Shown: positions 33,650-46,155, numbered from the stretch's first letter. The stretch is DNA of 64,000 nucleotides from Torymus aiolomorphi (GCA_036365515.1 CM070874.1:99740442-99804441), one strand, 5' to 3'. The notes: generated by a model from the sequence alone, not told the origin. Made by a program: numbers and translations.

Positions 33650-34330
33650 AATGAAAATTATAAATCAACAATGTTAAATAATGTTATGGCAGGTAATTGA
33701 AATTAGTATTTCTCTATTTCCTTCTTCATGCCCAGATCCTCTCTTTACAGCTTTAGAGCAGCGAGTTTTCGATACAGCAGCTTCCCTGAATGAGCCATAG
33801 CTTTTTGTATTATAACTCCAAGATCCAGACACTCGCCATAATAAATTATCGCGGACAGGCAGCTAGACATAAGAATGTCTTTGGTATATTATCGTTTAGA
33901 TGTAGTAATAAACAAATCAGCCGAATTTCACAACGTATACTGACAAAAAATGTAGAACAAATATTTAGTAGAATAGTCCCTAATAGTATGTCCGGTTCCG
34001 AAGGGGTGAAGTGGACATTTTTAGATCAAGTGTGAAATTTGCAGTACGAATCGAGGACGAGTACTGCAGCCACACGAGGTCATAAAGCTCACTTATCCCT
34101 TAGTACCTCTTTATGGTTGTCGTTTTATCATTAACTTATCTTATTGTCTCAAAGTTATCCATAAGATGTTAAAATAATATTATTTTCTCGGCACGAATCT
34201 TACATAAGTATTATATTGCCGTAGGGTGCTCAAAAGTGCCGTAGCGAGTGATAGAAGTTCAATGACGCCAGCTCCAGAGACCAATAACAGAGAGAGAGAA
34301 AGTGTATTCCAGCAATAATATTATTGGCGA
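33650..34330. other. Unique centre of the giant foldback, with one small unrecognised ORF
   Basis: Non-satellite sequence between the inverted arrays. A plus-strand frame at 33,790-34,035 (81 codons, MSHSFLYYNSK...VKWTFLDQV) has no motif I recognise. 34,060-34,110 ('agccacacgaggtcataaag') resembles 23,985-24,020 in the GC-rich cluster of the MULE-RING gene intron. Confidence 0.4.
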
Positions 34331-37300
34331 TCTCAAAAAGGTCCGAAATAGAATTTTTTGTATGTTTCATCGGAAGAAAGGGTGGTGTTCCGTGGGGCTT
34401 GCGGGGTTACCGATTATTTTGTAGCTAACCTTCATGCTCAAAATTTTATTCCGCAAATAAAATTATTGGCAATCCCAAAAACGCCGGAGTTAGAGTTTTT
34501 GTGCGATTTTTCGTAATGTAAGGGGTAGTTTTAAGGGGCATCCCCCATGCTTTGGGGTTGCCAATTTTCTTGTATGTATCTCGTATCCTTGAATTCGTAT
34601 TGCGTCAATAAAATTATCGGGAATCTCAAAAACGGCGGAGTTAGAATTTTTTTGCGATTTTTCAGTATGAGAGGGGCAGTTTTGAGGGGGTTCCGCGGTG
34701 CTTTGGGGGTTGACAATTGTTTTGTATGAATCTCGTATCCTTAAATTCGTATTGCAGCAATAAAATTATCGGGAATCTCAAAAACGGCGGAGTTAGAATT
34801 TTTTTGCGATTTTTCGATATGACAGGGGTAGTATTGAGGGGGTTCCGCGGTGCTTTGGGGTTTGATAATTTTTTTGTATGTATCTCGTATTCTTGAATTC
34901 GTATTGCGGCAATAAAATTATCGGGAATCTCAAAAACGGTGGAGTTAGAATTTTTTTGCGATTTTTTGATATGAGAGGGGTAGTATTGAGGGGGTTCCCC
35001 GGTGCTTTGGGGGTTGCCAATTTCTTTGTATGTATATCGCATCCGTGAATTCGTATTCCGTCAATAAAATTATCGGGAATCACAAAAACGGCGGAGTTAG
35101 AATTTTTTTGCGATTTTTTGATATGAGAGGGGTAGTATTGAGGGGGTTCCGCGGTGCTTTGGGGGTTGCCAATTTCTTTGTATGTATATCGCATCCGTGA
35201 ATTCGTATTCCGTCAATAAAATTATCGGGAATCACAAAAACGGCGGAGTTAGAATTTTTTGCGATTTTTCAGTATGAGAGGGGTAGGTTTGAGGGGGTTC
35301 CGCGGTGCTTTGGGGGTTGCCAATTTTTTTGTATGTATCTCGTATCCTTGAATTCGTATTGCGGCAATAAAATTATCGGGAATCTCAAAAACGGTGGAGT
35401 TAGAATTTTTTTGCGATTTTTCGATATGACAGGGGTAGTATTGAGGGGGTTCCGCGGTGCTTTGGGGGTTGATAATTTTTTTGTATGTATATCGCATCCG
35501 TGAATTCGTAATCCGTCAATAAAATTATCGGGAATCACAAAAACGGCGGAGTTAGAATTTTTTCCGATTTTTCAGTATGAGAGGGATAGGTTTGAGGGGG
35601 TTCCGCGGTGCTTTGGGGGTTGCCAATTTTTTTGTATGTATCTCGTATCCTTGAATTCGTATTGCGGCAATAAAATTATCGGGAATCTCAAAAACGGTGG
35701 AGTTAGAATTTTTTTGCGATTTTTCGATATTACAGGGGTAGTATTGAGGGGGTTCCGCGGTGCTTTGGGGGTTGATAATTTTTTTGTATGTATCTCGTAT
35801 CCTTGAATTCGTATTGCGGCAATAAAATTATCGGGAATCTCAAAAACGGTGGAGTTAGAATTTTTTTGCGATTTTTTGATATGACAGGGGTAGTATTGAG
35901 GGGGTTCCGCGGTGCTTTGGGGGTTGCAAATTTCTTTGTATGTATATCGCATCCGTGAATTCGTATTCTGTCAATAAAATTATCGGGAATCACAAAAACG
36001 GCGGAGTTAGAATTTTTTGCGATTTTTCAGTATGAGAGGGGTAGGTTTGAGGGGGTTCCGCGGTGCTTTGGGGGGGTTGCCAATTTTTTTGTATGTATCT
36101 CGTATTCTTGAATTCGTATTCCGTCAATAAAATTATCGGGAATCTCAAAAACGGCGGAGTTAGAATTTTTTTGCGATTTTTCAGTATGAGAGGGTTCCGC
36201 GGTGCTTTGGGGTTGCCAATTTTCTTGTATGTATCTCGTATCCTTGAATTCGTATTGCGTCAATAAAATTATCGGGAATCTCAAAAACGGCGGAGTTAGA
36301 ATTTTTTTGCGATTTTTCAGTATGAGAGGGGTAGGTTTGAGGGGGTTCCGCGATGCTTTGGGGGTTGCCAAATTTTTTGTATGTATCCCGTATCCTTGAT
36401 TTCGTATTGCAGCAATAAAATTATCGGGAATCTCAAAAACGGCGGAGTTAGAATTTTTTGCGATTTTTCAGTATGAGAGGGGTAGTTTTGAGGGGGTTCA
36501 GCGGTGCTTTGGGGGTTGCCAATTTCTTTGTATGTATATCGCATCCGTGAATTCGTATTCCGTCAATAAAATTATCGGGAATCACAAAAACGGCGGAGTT
36601 AGAATTTTTTGCGATTTTTCAGTATGAGAGGGGTAGGTTTGAGGGGGTTCCGCGGTGCTTTGGGGGTTGCCAATTTTTTTGTATGTATCTCGTATCCTTG
36701 AATTCGTATTGCGGCAATAAAATTATCGGGAATCTCAAAAACGGTGGAGTTAGAATTTTTTTGCGATTTTTCGATATGACAGGGGTAGTATTGAGGGGGT
36801 TCCGCGGTGCTTTGGGGGTTGATAATTTTTTTGTATGTATATCGCATCCGTGAATTCGTATTCCGTCAATAAAATTATCGGGAATCTCAAAAACGGCGGA
36901 GTTAGAATTTTTTTGCGATTTTTCAGTATGAGAGGGGTAGGTTTGAGGGGGTTCCGCGATGCTTTGGGGGTTGCCAAATTTTTTGTATGTATCCCGTATC
37001 CTTGATTTCGTATTGCAGCAATAAAATTATCGGGAATCTCAAAAACGGCGGAGTTAGAATTTTTTGCGATTTTTCAGTATGAGAGAGGTAGTATTGAGGG
37101 GGTTCCGCGGTGCTTTGGGGGTTGCCAATTTCTTTGTATGTATATCGCATCCGTGAATTCGTATTCCGTCAATAAAATTATCGGGAATCACAAAAACGGC
37201 GGAGTTAGAATTTTTTGCGATTTTTCAGTATGAGAGGGGTAGGTTTGAGGGGGTTCCGCGGTGCTTTGGGGGTTGCCAATTTTTTTGTATGTATCTCGTA

Positions 37301-39920
37301 TCCTTGAATTCGTATTGCGGCAATAAAATTATCGGGAATCTCAAAAACGGTGGAGTTAGAATTTTTTTGCGATTTTTCGATATGACAGGGGTAGTATTGA
37401 GGGGGTTCCGCGGTGCTTTGGGGGTTGATAATTTTTTTGTATGTATATCGCATCCGTGAATTCGTATTCCGTCAATAAAATTATCGGGAATCACAAAAAC
37501 GGCGGAGTTAGAATTTTTTGCGATTTTTCAGTATGAGAGGGATAGGTTTGAGGGGGTTCCGCGGTGCTTTGGGGGTTGCCAATTTTTTTGTATGTATCTC
37601 GTATCCTTGAATTCGTATTGCGGCAATAAAATTATCGGGAATCTCAAAAACGGTGGAGTTAGAATTTTTTTGCGATTTTTTGATATGAGAGGGGTAGTAT
37701 TGAGGGGGTTCCGCGGTGCTTTGGGGGTTGATAATTTTTTTGTATGTATCTCGTATCCTTGAATTCGTATTGCGGCAATAAAATTATCGGGAATCTCAAA
37801 AACGGTGGAGTTAGAATTTTTTTGCGATTTTTTGATATGAGAGGGGTAGTATTGAGGGGGTTCCGCGGTGCTTTGGGGGTTGCCAATTTCTTTGTATGTA
37901 TATCGCATCCGTGAATTCGTATTCTGTCAATAAAATTATCGGGAATCACAAAAACGGCGGAGTTAGAATTTTTTGCGATTTTTCAGTATGAGAGGGGTAG
38001 GTTTGAGGGGGTTCCGCGGTGCTTTGGGGGTTGCCAATTTTTTTGTATGTATCTCGTATCCTTGAATTCATATTGCGGCAATAAAATTATCGGGAATCTC
38101 TAAAACGGCGGAGTTAGAATTTTTTGCGATTTTTCGATATGAGAGGGTTCCGCGGTGCTTTGGGGGTTGCCAATTTTTTTGTATGTATCTCGTATCTTGA
38201 ATTCGTATTCCGTCAATAAAATTATCGGAAATCTCAAAAACGGCGGAGTTAGAATTTTTTTGCGATTTTTCAGTATGAGAGGGGTAGGTTTGAGGGGGTT
38301 CCGCGGTGCTTTGGGGGGGTTGCCAATTTTGTTGTATGTATCTCGTATTCTTGAATTCGTATTCCGTCAATAAAATTATCGGGAATCTCAAAAACGGCGG
38401 AGTTAGAATTTTTTTGCGATTTTTCAGTATGAGAGGGTTCCGCGGTGCTTTGGGGTTGCCAATTTTCTTGTATGTATCTCGTATCCTTGAATTCGTATTG
38501 CGTCAATAAAATTATCGGGAATCTCAAAAACGGCGGAGTTAGAATTTTTTTGCGATTTTTCAGTATGAGAGGGGTAGGTTTGAGGGGGTTCCGCTATGCT
38601 TTGGGGGTTGCCAAATTTTTTGTATGTATCCCGTATCCTTGATTTCGTATTGCAGCAATAAAATTATCGGGAATCACAAAAACGGCGGAGTTAGAATTTT
38701 TTGCGATTTTTCAGTATGAGAGGGGTAGTTTTGAGGGGGTTCAGCGGTGCTTTGGGGGTTGCCAATTTTTTTGTATGTATCTCGTATCCTTGAATTCGTA
38801 TTGCGGCAATAAAATTATCGGGAATCTCAAAAACGGTGGAGTTAGAATTTTTTTGCGATTTTTCGATATGACAGGGGTAGTATTGAGGGGGTTCCGCGGT
38901 GCTTTGGGGGTTGATAATTTTTTTGTATGTATCTCGTATCCTTGAATTCGTATTGCGGCAATAAAATTATCGGGAATCTCAAAAACGGTGGAGTTAGAAT
39001 TTTTTTGCGATTTTTTGATATGAGAGGGGTAGTATTGAGGGGGTTCCGCGGTGCTTTGGGGGTTGCCAATTTCTTTGTATGTATATCGCATCCGTGAATT
39101 CGTATTCCGTCAATAAAATTATCGGGAATCACAAAAACGGCGGAGTTAGAATTTTTTGCGGTTTTTCAGTATGAGAGGGGTAGGTTTGAGGGGGTTCCGC
39201 GGTGCTTTGGGGGTTGCCAATTTTTTTGTATGTATCTCGTATCCTTGAATTCATATTGCGGCAATAAAATTATCGGGAATCTCAATAACGGCGGAGTTAG
39301 AATTTTTTTGCGACTTTCCGATATGAGAGTGGTAGTTTTGAGGGGGTTCCGCGGTGCTTTGGGGGTTGCCAATTTCTTCGTATGTATATCGCATCCGTGA
39401 ATTCGTATTCCTTCAATAAAATTATCGGGAATCACACAACGCCGGAGTTAGAGTTTTTGTGCGATTTTTCGTAATGTAAGGGGTAGTTTTAAGGGGCATC
39501 CCCCATGCTTTGGGGTTGCCAATTTTCTTGTATGTATCTCGTTTCCTTGAATTCGTATTGCGTCAATAAAATTATCGGGAATCTCAAAAACGGCGGAGTT
39601 AGAATTTTTTTGCGATTTTTCAGTATGAGAGGGGTAGGTTTGAGGGGGTTCCGCGATGCTTTGGGGGTTGCCAAATTTTTTGTATGTATCCCGTATCCTT
39701 GATTTCGTATTGCAGCAATAAAATTATCGGGAATCTCAAAAACGGCGGAGTTAGAATTTTTTTGCGATTTTTCGATATGAGAGGGGTAGTTTTGAGGGGG
39801 TTCAGCGGTGCTTTGGGGGTTGCCAATTTTTTTGTATGTATCTCGTATTCTTGAATTCGTATTACGGCAATAAAATTATCAGGAATCTCAAAAACGGCGG
39901 AGTTAGATTTTTTTTCTTTT
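34330..39920 (-). repeat. 152-bp satellite, right (minus-orientation) array, ~36 units
   Basis: Reverse-complement units of the left array, for example 'aaaacggcggagttagaatt'. The left edge (34,330-34,560) and a copy at 39,430-39,530 are the most diverged and share 'aaggggcatcccccatgctt'. Blocks of four units recur about 606 bp apart (36,599-36,847 against 37,205-37,453), which is higher-order structure. Confidence 0.92.
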
Positions 39921-40960
39921 TTGACATGATAAAATGGGGTGTTAGGGGGTGAGTTTTTATTGTTTTTTATTTTTTTGCTTTTTTATTTGTTTTTCACATC
40001 ATTTTTGTTCCTATAGAATCGATTCCGCGTGGTAATCATAATTTTTTGGAAGTTTGGATTTTCGTTAGAGTCGCAACGTTGCAAACTTCAACCACATGTA
40101 AAATTTCAATAGATATTTTATAGGCACTTATGTAATTTTCTTTATTTAGAGCTTCTTAGAGAATGGAAATGTCATACGTTTAGACCCCTACTTATTTTGT
40201 GAAATTCCAAAAGTTGAAACGGTTGAAAAGAATTCGCACAATGTCTGATAATTTTTTTCTGGGAAACTATAGGCTTTGGGGAAATATTTATAAGAACAAA
40301 AAAGTCTTAGAATTAGCCAAAGAATACTCGTGAATTTTTTCAGATTTTTTTTGGAAACTTTGTTGGATATTTCAATTTTCCGGTTTTCTGGAAAATCAAA
40401 AATTTCCTTCAAAAATCTGAAAAAATTCTAGAGTGTTCCTTGACAAATTTTAAGACATTTTTGTTCTATAAAACTTTTTCCTAAACCTCATAGTTTTTGA
40501 GAAAGAAATTGGTAACGAAAACCGCATTTTTTTCAGATTATTGCATTTTATCCGCCATTTTGAAAATAAAAGCTCATATATAAAAATTTTCTATTAAAGT
40601 TCAACAATTTTTGGCACCGATGGTTGAAGAAAGATTGCGCTATTGACGCGTTTTATGGTAGAAAAAAATTGATGAAAAAAAAGAACTTCGAATTTTTCAC
40701 TATTTTTTTGTAAAAGACCCGCCATATTTAATTTTGTAAGCAAAACTTTTGAATTTTAAGCCCGGACTCGGATTCAGCACACCCAAAAACATAAGGTACG
40801 GTACCTTGGATCAATTTATTGTTTCGTTTTACAAATGAATTTTGCGATCAAAAACATGTTCAAAAAATGACGTCTTTGGTCGTTAATGGGTTAATTATTT
40901 TGACATGTTCTGCCGATAAAGCAGGATTAGTGGTAAAGTAGGACTATTACACCACCTTAA

Positions 40961-41279
40961 ATTTGTTCCAGAAAATACTATTATATATATCTAAAAGTCC
41001 CGGAAAAAACAGTTATATATATCTAAAAGTCCCGGAAATAACGCTTGTATTTAGATTAAACTAATTAAACAACCCCTTCAAACTAGCCAAATTCAAATTT
41101 CAATTAATGGTTCGTGGAGGTGGAAAAGATGCAGAGAAAACAGAAAAGAATGCGGGCGCTTGTGTGTGTACGTACTTATGGAGAGGTGTGTTCGTGCTTG
41201 CGCGCGCGTGTGTATGTGTACTTATGGAGAGGTGTGTGTTCGTGCTTATGGAGAGGTGTGTGTAAAGAGAGTCTAAGCA
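40961..41279. repeat. Short tandem duplications, no gene
   Basis: A ~34-bp block ('atatatctaaaagtcccgga') is duplicated at 40,983-41,040. 'cttatggagaggtgtgt' recurs three times at 41,176-41,262 within a GT-rich tract. Confidence 0.7.
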
Positions 41280-42357
41280 TTAAAACATTAAGGCTGTGGT
41301 CGCTCTCCTATTCGATTTTTCTTTTACAAACAATGAATATATAATTTTACCGTTGGATAAATTCGTCTGCACTACCGCGCCTATACCAATGAGTTCTGAC
41401 TTTAATTTTTCTATATCTATTCTTTCTAAATCTACCAGCTGCTGGCAAATAGGGGTGCTTATTCCACAATCGGCTGACATAAAATTCCCGATATTATCCT
41501 TTCTCATTAAGAGTTGATCCCTTGAGTATTCTACGGAGGTTATGACTAGGACCTGATCTATTCTATTCGCGATAGGTGGAGTCAGACCTATAAGGGATTG
41601 TTTTTTGTGTGACATGTTCGTTGAGGATGGTGTCATATAGTCCATTGAGGACGGTGTTTTGTGTATCGAATTGTCCACATAGGACTGTGTGTCGTTGTCT
41701 AAATAAGACTGCGTGTTAGGGGATTTAGTCGCGACAACAGAAGACCGAATCTCATAGGTTTTTATTTCAATAATTTCGTCGGATATACTGTCAAGATTAT
41801 CTGTCATTGGTTCTTGGAGAACAACCTCTCCTTGAACCTTTGTGTGAGTCCTTTCAACCCTATTTTCGCCTGACGGGATTTCTTGATAGGAATTTTCCTG
41901 TAGGTCCCCGGCTCTATCATTCCCAACCTGCGTGGAAGTTCCTTGCTCCAGGGACACATAATCCCCAAGCCCCCCAGCACACATGAGAGCTTCGGTTGTA
42001 CTATTCGTGACTGGTGTACGGTTGCCTGACAGGGTTTCTTGATGGGAATTTTCCCGTAGGCCCCCGGCGTTCTCCTCGACACGTGTGAGTACTTCAGCCT
42101 GGCGGGATTTCTTGATAGGAATTTTCATGTAGGTCCCCGATCCCCTCAACACGCGCGAAGGCTTCAGCTACCTTGCTTGTGGCCGGTGTACTCCTAACAC
42201 TAATTATCCCATTTTGCAGGGCTTCGGCCGCGATATCCACGTCCGGTCTCCCTACTCTATTCTCCTCTCTCTGGAGGGCTTCAGCCACGACTTTTACAAC
42301 CGGTGGTCCCTTACAGCTACCTCGGTCATGATATACGATGACCGCTGCCTCTTCCAT
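41280..42357 (-). pseudogene. Gypsy RNase H-integrase linker with short repeats and a macro-like segment
   Basis: Two overlapping frames (42,357-42,094 and 42,152-41,280) cover it. The first part has repeated ENS(Y/H)QE(I/T)(P/L)SG units; in DNA 'tttcttgataggaatttt' recurs three times at 41,877, 42,037 and 42,107. The last 80 residues read NIGNFMSADCGIS, then QTNLSNGKIIYSLFVKEKS. I judge this similar in layout to ADP-ribose-binding macro domains of the OARD1 type, and to the linker found in other arthropod gypsy elements. That assignment is tentative. It ends before integrase would begin. Confidence 0.55.
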
Positions 42358-42418
42358 TGAAGAGACAGTGCTAAGTCCATCAGTCTATCCGTCAGCGTTT
42401 ATTGGTCTGTCGTCTTGT

Positions 42419-42765
42419 CTAGTCGGGGTATAGGAATGATCGGAATTCTGATCCTTCGGAATTCTGTCCCTTCCTACTTGATTCAGCATGATTAATTAGG
42501 AATAATCTTTCGATATTAGTTTCTGGGAACGATTCCTCTGGATCAGAGTCAACGGAATCGGTGGGTATTGGAAGAATTGGTATAGGATTTCTGGACAGTG
42601 CATCCGCGTTCATGTTTATTTTTCCCGGTTTATGAATAAGGTCGTAGTCATATTCCCTTAATAATATTTTCCAACGTCCCACCCTTCCAATAGGATTTCT
42701 TAATTTATTTAGCCATAATAGTGGTCTATGATCAGTTACTAGCGTAAATTTCCTGCCATATAAGT
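42419..42765 (-). pseudogene. Gypsy pol fragment: end of RNase H
   Basis: The minus strand gives VTDHRPLLWL, then GRWKILLREYDYDLIHKPGK and NADALSR, the diagnostic end of the Ty3/gypsy RNase H. It then continues into an acidic tail to 42,419. Upstream of about 42,765 similarity stops, so the reverse transcriptase is deleted. Confidence 0.88.
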
Positions 42766-42920
42766 ATAAGGTCTAAATTGCGTTACCGTTATCACTCGTG
42801 ACTAGGCATTCTCCGATAAAAATTCCTGGACCCGCATTTTATCTTAGGTAAATAGCCGAAAAAGTGATTGGGTGTTAACAGTGATTTTAACTAGCGTTAT
42901 TGTTAATGAATAAATTAGGT

Positions 42921-42980
42921 TTAATCAGACTGTTTAATTATATTAAGTTCGGAACCCGTATCAACAAGGAACCGCGGCAT
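42921..42980 (-). pseudogene. Gypsy aspartic protease fragment
   Basis: A short frame reads MPRFLVDTGSELNIIK, with the DTG catalytic triad of retroelement aspartic proteases, then stops. It sits between gag and RNase H, where protease is expected. Confidence 0.7.
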
Positions 42981-43174
42981 GTTTTTTTTTTTTAAGTCCT
43001 TACCTTTTTAAAACAACGATGGGAGATTTTAACTTCTGGAGGTATCATGAGCAAGGATAACAGTGCGGGTATGGACGCTTGATTATCGCGACGAGGTTGG
43101 TTGATCAACATTGTGCCCGTATGCTGAATCATGTTCGAGTTTAGAGGATGTGTACGGTTAATAGGAGAATACTG

Positions 43175-43663
43175 TTATTGGTAATAAATCGGATAATTTC
43201 CCCTACGCCGCACTCTACATGAGTTGAATGTATGGCCCGTGACTTCGCAGTAATTACAATATAGGTTACGATTTTTTCGGCAATGACGGGCAAGGTGACC
43301 CGGTTTCCTGCATCGATAACACTTACGTTTCTTATTCACGGAAGTATTCTTATTTCCGAGGTCGTCAATATGGGAATAAAATCCTTTTCGATAAGTTTCA
43401 CGTAATTCTTTTCTATATTCGCAATTTATCGCGGTACTAATTGGGAGCTGAAGAGTAGGTGACTGCTTGCTTATCATTTTATTTCCTGAATTCCTGTCCA
43501 TATTACTACGCCAGCTACATGTTAAGTCGAAAATATTAGGTATATCTGTTTGAAAATTACTCCTACCAGAATCTGATAGTGTCAGGAAACTTAGCGCAAC
43601 TGATAATTTTAACTCCTCACTAGTCGATAATGCTCTTAATGATTTTTCGTTGTAACCCGACAT
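43175..43663 (-). pseudogene. Gypsy gag remnant with two CCHC zinc knuckles
   Basis: 162 codons. Near the C terminus CYRCRKPGHLARHC and CNYCEVTGHTFNSC are two CX2CX4HX4C nucleocapsid knuckles that bind the element RNA. The N-terminal part (MSGYNEKSL...) is much shorter than a normal gag, so the capsid region is mostly deleted. Confidence 0.85.
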
Positions 43664-43734
43664 TTTTCTTTAGAATTTACGCGCTCGCTCGCTCAGATTA
43701 CTTAGCTTCTAAACGAATCGTTGTCTCGCTGGTG

Positions 43735-43920
43735 GCCTTGGTGATTCAGGTGGGGAGGTGACTCGTGACAGGCGCTGGTGACTGGGGCTGATGACTCGTG
43801 ACAGATGCTGGTGATTCGTGAGCGATGATGATGACTCGTGGTAAGCTCTGATGACTCGTGATAGGTGCTGGTGACTTGTTACAGATGTTGGGGACTTGTG
43901 GTCGATACTGGTGACCTTGG
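43735..43920. repeat. Minisatellite of ~26-bp units in the gypsy 5' leader
   Basis: 'ggtgactcgtgacaggtgct' and variants repeat about seven times between the LTR side and gag. Confidence 0.7.
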
Positions 43921-44178
43921 AGTTATATTATTCGTCCCACTCTCGTATCCTGAATCGGGGGTGCTTCCTCTCGAAATTGGTGGAGTTCTGTTGTTGGCGT
44001 TCATGAAGTCCTTGATTGGTTGGGGATTCCTCTCTCTTATTACTGCTGTGGACCCAACTTCTCAATCAGGTGTTCCGGCATTCGCCCACGTTCCAGGGGA
44101 AACCACAGCTCAAAAACCCTGGACGGAACACTATAACTTCACTTTGTTCAGTCTTTTTGCACTCGCGAACTCCTTTGA

Positions 44179-44199
44179 ACAATCCCACCGCTGGCACCA
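44179..44199 (-). promoter_or_regulatory. Candidate tRNA primer-binding site of the gypsy element
   Basis: Four bases inside the LTR end, the minus strand reads TGGTGCCAGCGGTGGGATT. It begins with TGG, as expected for pairing to the CCA end of a tRNA. The tRNA species was not identified. Confidence 0.5.
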
Positions 44200-44202
44200 A
44201 AA

Positions 44203-45698
44203 TGTTACGACCCGAGTCGGGGTCTGCGAGTAGAAAGTCGTTTCTACAATGGTTGCCGAGTTGACCAACTGGAACGTGGAATTCGTTGTTCAATTAAGCA
44301 CTGAAGCGCAAGAAGTCGCGGAAAATTTGAAATAAAACTCGAACTCGAGAAATAACTTAACTTGGTGTTTATTAAATAATTAAACACTTGTTAATTGTTA
44401 CAAAGAACTTATGACGTGACTCTATATAAATTCAATGATTATAGCTTTAATGGCGCAACGTACACGTGGCAAGCACTAGTGCAGCAGAGTATCAAACTAG
44501 TTGATACGACCAAAGCTTTAGCTACTAAGCGTCTCATGTGCTAGGTAGCGACTGACGAACGCGACCCGGGACTCTCCTTTTATACCCCTGACGCGTACCT
44601 CAGACTGTTGATGATGATCCTTGCAGGAACCCTATTGGTTGGAAGCTTTAGGTTGGTAGTGGGAGGCAGCATGATGTAGAGGCTGTAGGGCGCCAGGTTG
44701 ACTCAGAGGCTTTCCCCACTCCGAAGTAGGGATTGTATAGATGGAGGGGCCTTAGACCTGAAAATAGGGTCGAGAGTGATGAGCAGCGGGTGATGGACCG
44801 CCTCCCTCCAGTGGCGTGGGACGCCGCTAGTCCGCGATTTGTTGTTGACGATGGCTCGGGCCGTTAGGCCGTTGCGTTTCATTGCGCAATAGTTCTGGGA
44901 ATTGTTTGTCTCCCGAGTCCTGACAAACAGCTATTCTGAGAAGTGTTTACGCATTCCGGCTCGACCGTTAATGCATTCTTGGAATTGTTAACTTTGAAGT
45001 GGATCGAGTGAGCCCTTCGCTAATGGATTCGTAGAAGTGTTTACTCCCGTGCTTCACGTTCGCTAATGCATTCTTGGAATTGTTGACTCCGGTAATCTCG
45101 TCCTCTTTGTCCTTGAGGTGGGTCCTGTAACAGAGCTGTCCCTAGCCGAGCGAGCTTTCTCTAATTAATTATTGTTACACGCGCCTTTTATTATTTATCA
45201 ATTCGTTAATTCATTCCGTAATTGCTATCGAAATAGTTATCAATTTAATCGCAAGCCATTGAATTACTATCTACTCAGATATCGTAATTGCTTAATGCAT
45301 CTGCCTCGTTATTAATAGTTAAATTATTGGCGCAATTAATAAATTCGTTATCGCTTGTTTTATTATTAATTCTTATTCGGGTTACTATTTATTACGTATC
45401 TATAATCCGGTTAATTAATGAATTAACGATTACTTTTGCTAGTTTGGGTTTATTATTTAATGGGAAATGTGTTCGGATTAAATGGTTATTAATTTGGTCT
45501 TACTGTAATCGCAAGCTATTAATTATTTGTTTATTTAGACTTTTATTATTTAGATAATCGTTTCTTTAATTAAAGGGAATTAATCAAATTATTTGTGTTC
45601 GTGACGGTTAATTAGTTATTGTGTTTGAAAAGCAAGTTAGTATTGTAGAGCGACCCTAAATGTTGCGTTATTCGTTCATGCGAACGCAGTTCATAACA
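44203..45698 (-). repeat. 1,496-bp gypsy LTR
   Basis: Bounded by tgttacgacccgagtcgg and cgcagttcataaca, i.e. 5'-TG...CA-3'. Matches 57,745-59,264 over its length, including an AT-rich end and the 'gtgtttacgcattccggctc' block. Confidence 0.9.
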
Positions 45699-45949
45699 AT
45701 ATATTCGAGTAATAAGATAAAAAATAATGCATAGTCGAAAAAAATTACGCAAACTGGGGTGGAGAGTCTTTACAAATATTATAATAATAAGGCTGGTATC
45801 AAATAGGCAATGGAATAAGGGACAAGGTATAAGAAATAAAAAACTACTTGAACATATATTACATATATTATATATATATGCTTTTTACATATATTATATA
45901 TACTTTTACGTATACTAATAAAGTTTTGAACTTATTATAAATATATTGT

Positions 45950-46155
45950 TTATATTTTTAATCTTCTTTTTGTTTGTGAAAATATATTGGAGAACTTCAC
46001 TCGCAGTCCGGCCAATCCTTTAACTTTTAAACAATTAAATAGATCCATAGCAGCCCGCATCTCTTGTGCGGTAGCATATTTCCCATTCGCGAGTTGTTTA
46101 GAGAAGGCTTTACTGAAAGCCTCCTGCTGTTCACAGGTCCATTTTGTACCTCTAC
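45950..46155 (-). CDS. Terminal exon: Trp/Phe helical domain
   Basis: The acceptor 'cttacag' precedes a codon shared with the 52,801 donor (phase 1). The exon reads RGTKWTCEQQEAFSKAFSKQ, then NGKYATAQEMRAAMDLF and LAGLRVKFSNIF, and ends in TAA after 68 codons. The W-x6-F-x3-F pattern, then A-x-E, then L-x3-R-V-K spacing resembles a small DNA-binding-like helical domain at the C terminus of many uncharacterised, transposon-associated animal proteins. The assignment is by pattern only. Confidence 0.6.

Larger units (their letters stand above)
32070..40960. mobile_element. Giant 8.9-kb TTAA-flanked foldback carrying inverted 152-bp satellites
   Basis: The outer ends are TTAA-ggtggtgtaatagtcc (32,070) and ggactattacacc-style complement ending TTAA (40,957-40,960). 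The outer arms of about 260 bp (to about 32,330 and from about 40,710) are inverted copies. A second inverted block follows, with the same 'acgttgcgactccaacg' / 'cgttagagtcgcaacgt' edge at about 32,575 and 40,075. Inside that, the 152-bp satellite runs plus (six units) on the left and minus (about 36 units) on the right. The centre (33,650-34,330) is unique. No transposase was seen. Ends match the small TTAA palindromic elements in the window. Confidence 0.8.
41280..45698 (-). mobile_element. Deleted Ty3/gypsy LTR retrotransposon
   Basis: Reading leftwards: LTR (45,698-44,203), candidate primer-binding site, gag with two zinc knuckles, a protease fragment, the C-terminal end of RNase H and a repeat-rich linker. 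Most of reverse transcriptase is deleted, and integrase and the left LTR are absent. Several frames are broken. It lies directly downstream of the second spliced gene's last exon. A solo LTR of the same family is at 57,745-59,264. Confidence 0.85.

Noticed and set aside
32832..39826. Dozens of open frames of 60-130 codons with repeated MATPKAPRNPLK-type sequence
   Set aside because: They follow the 152-bp satellite unit on both strands and have no independent coding signal.
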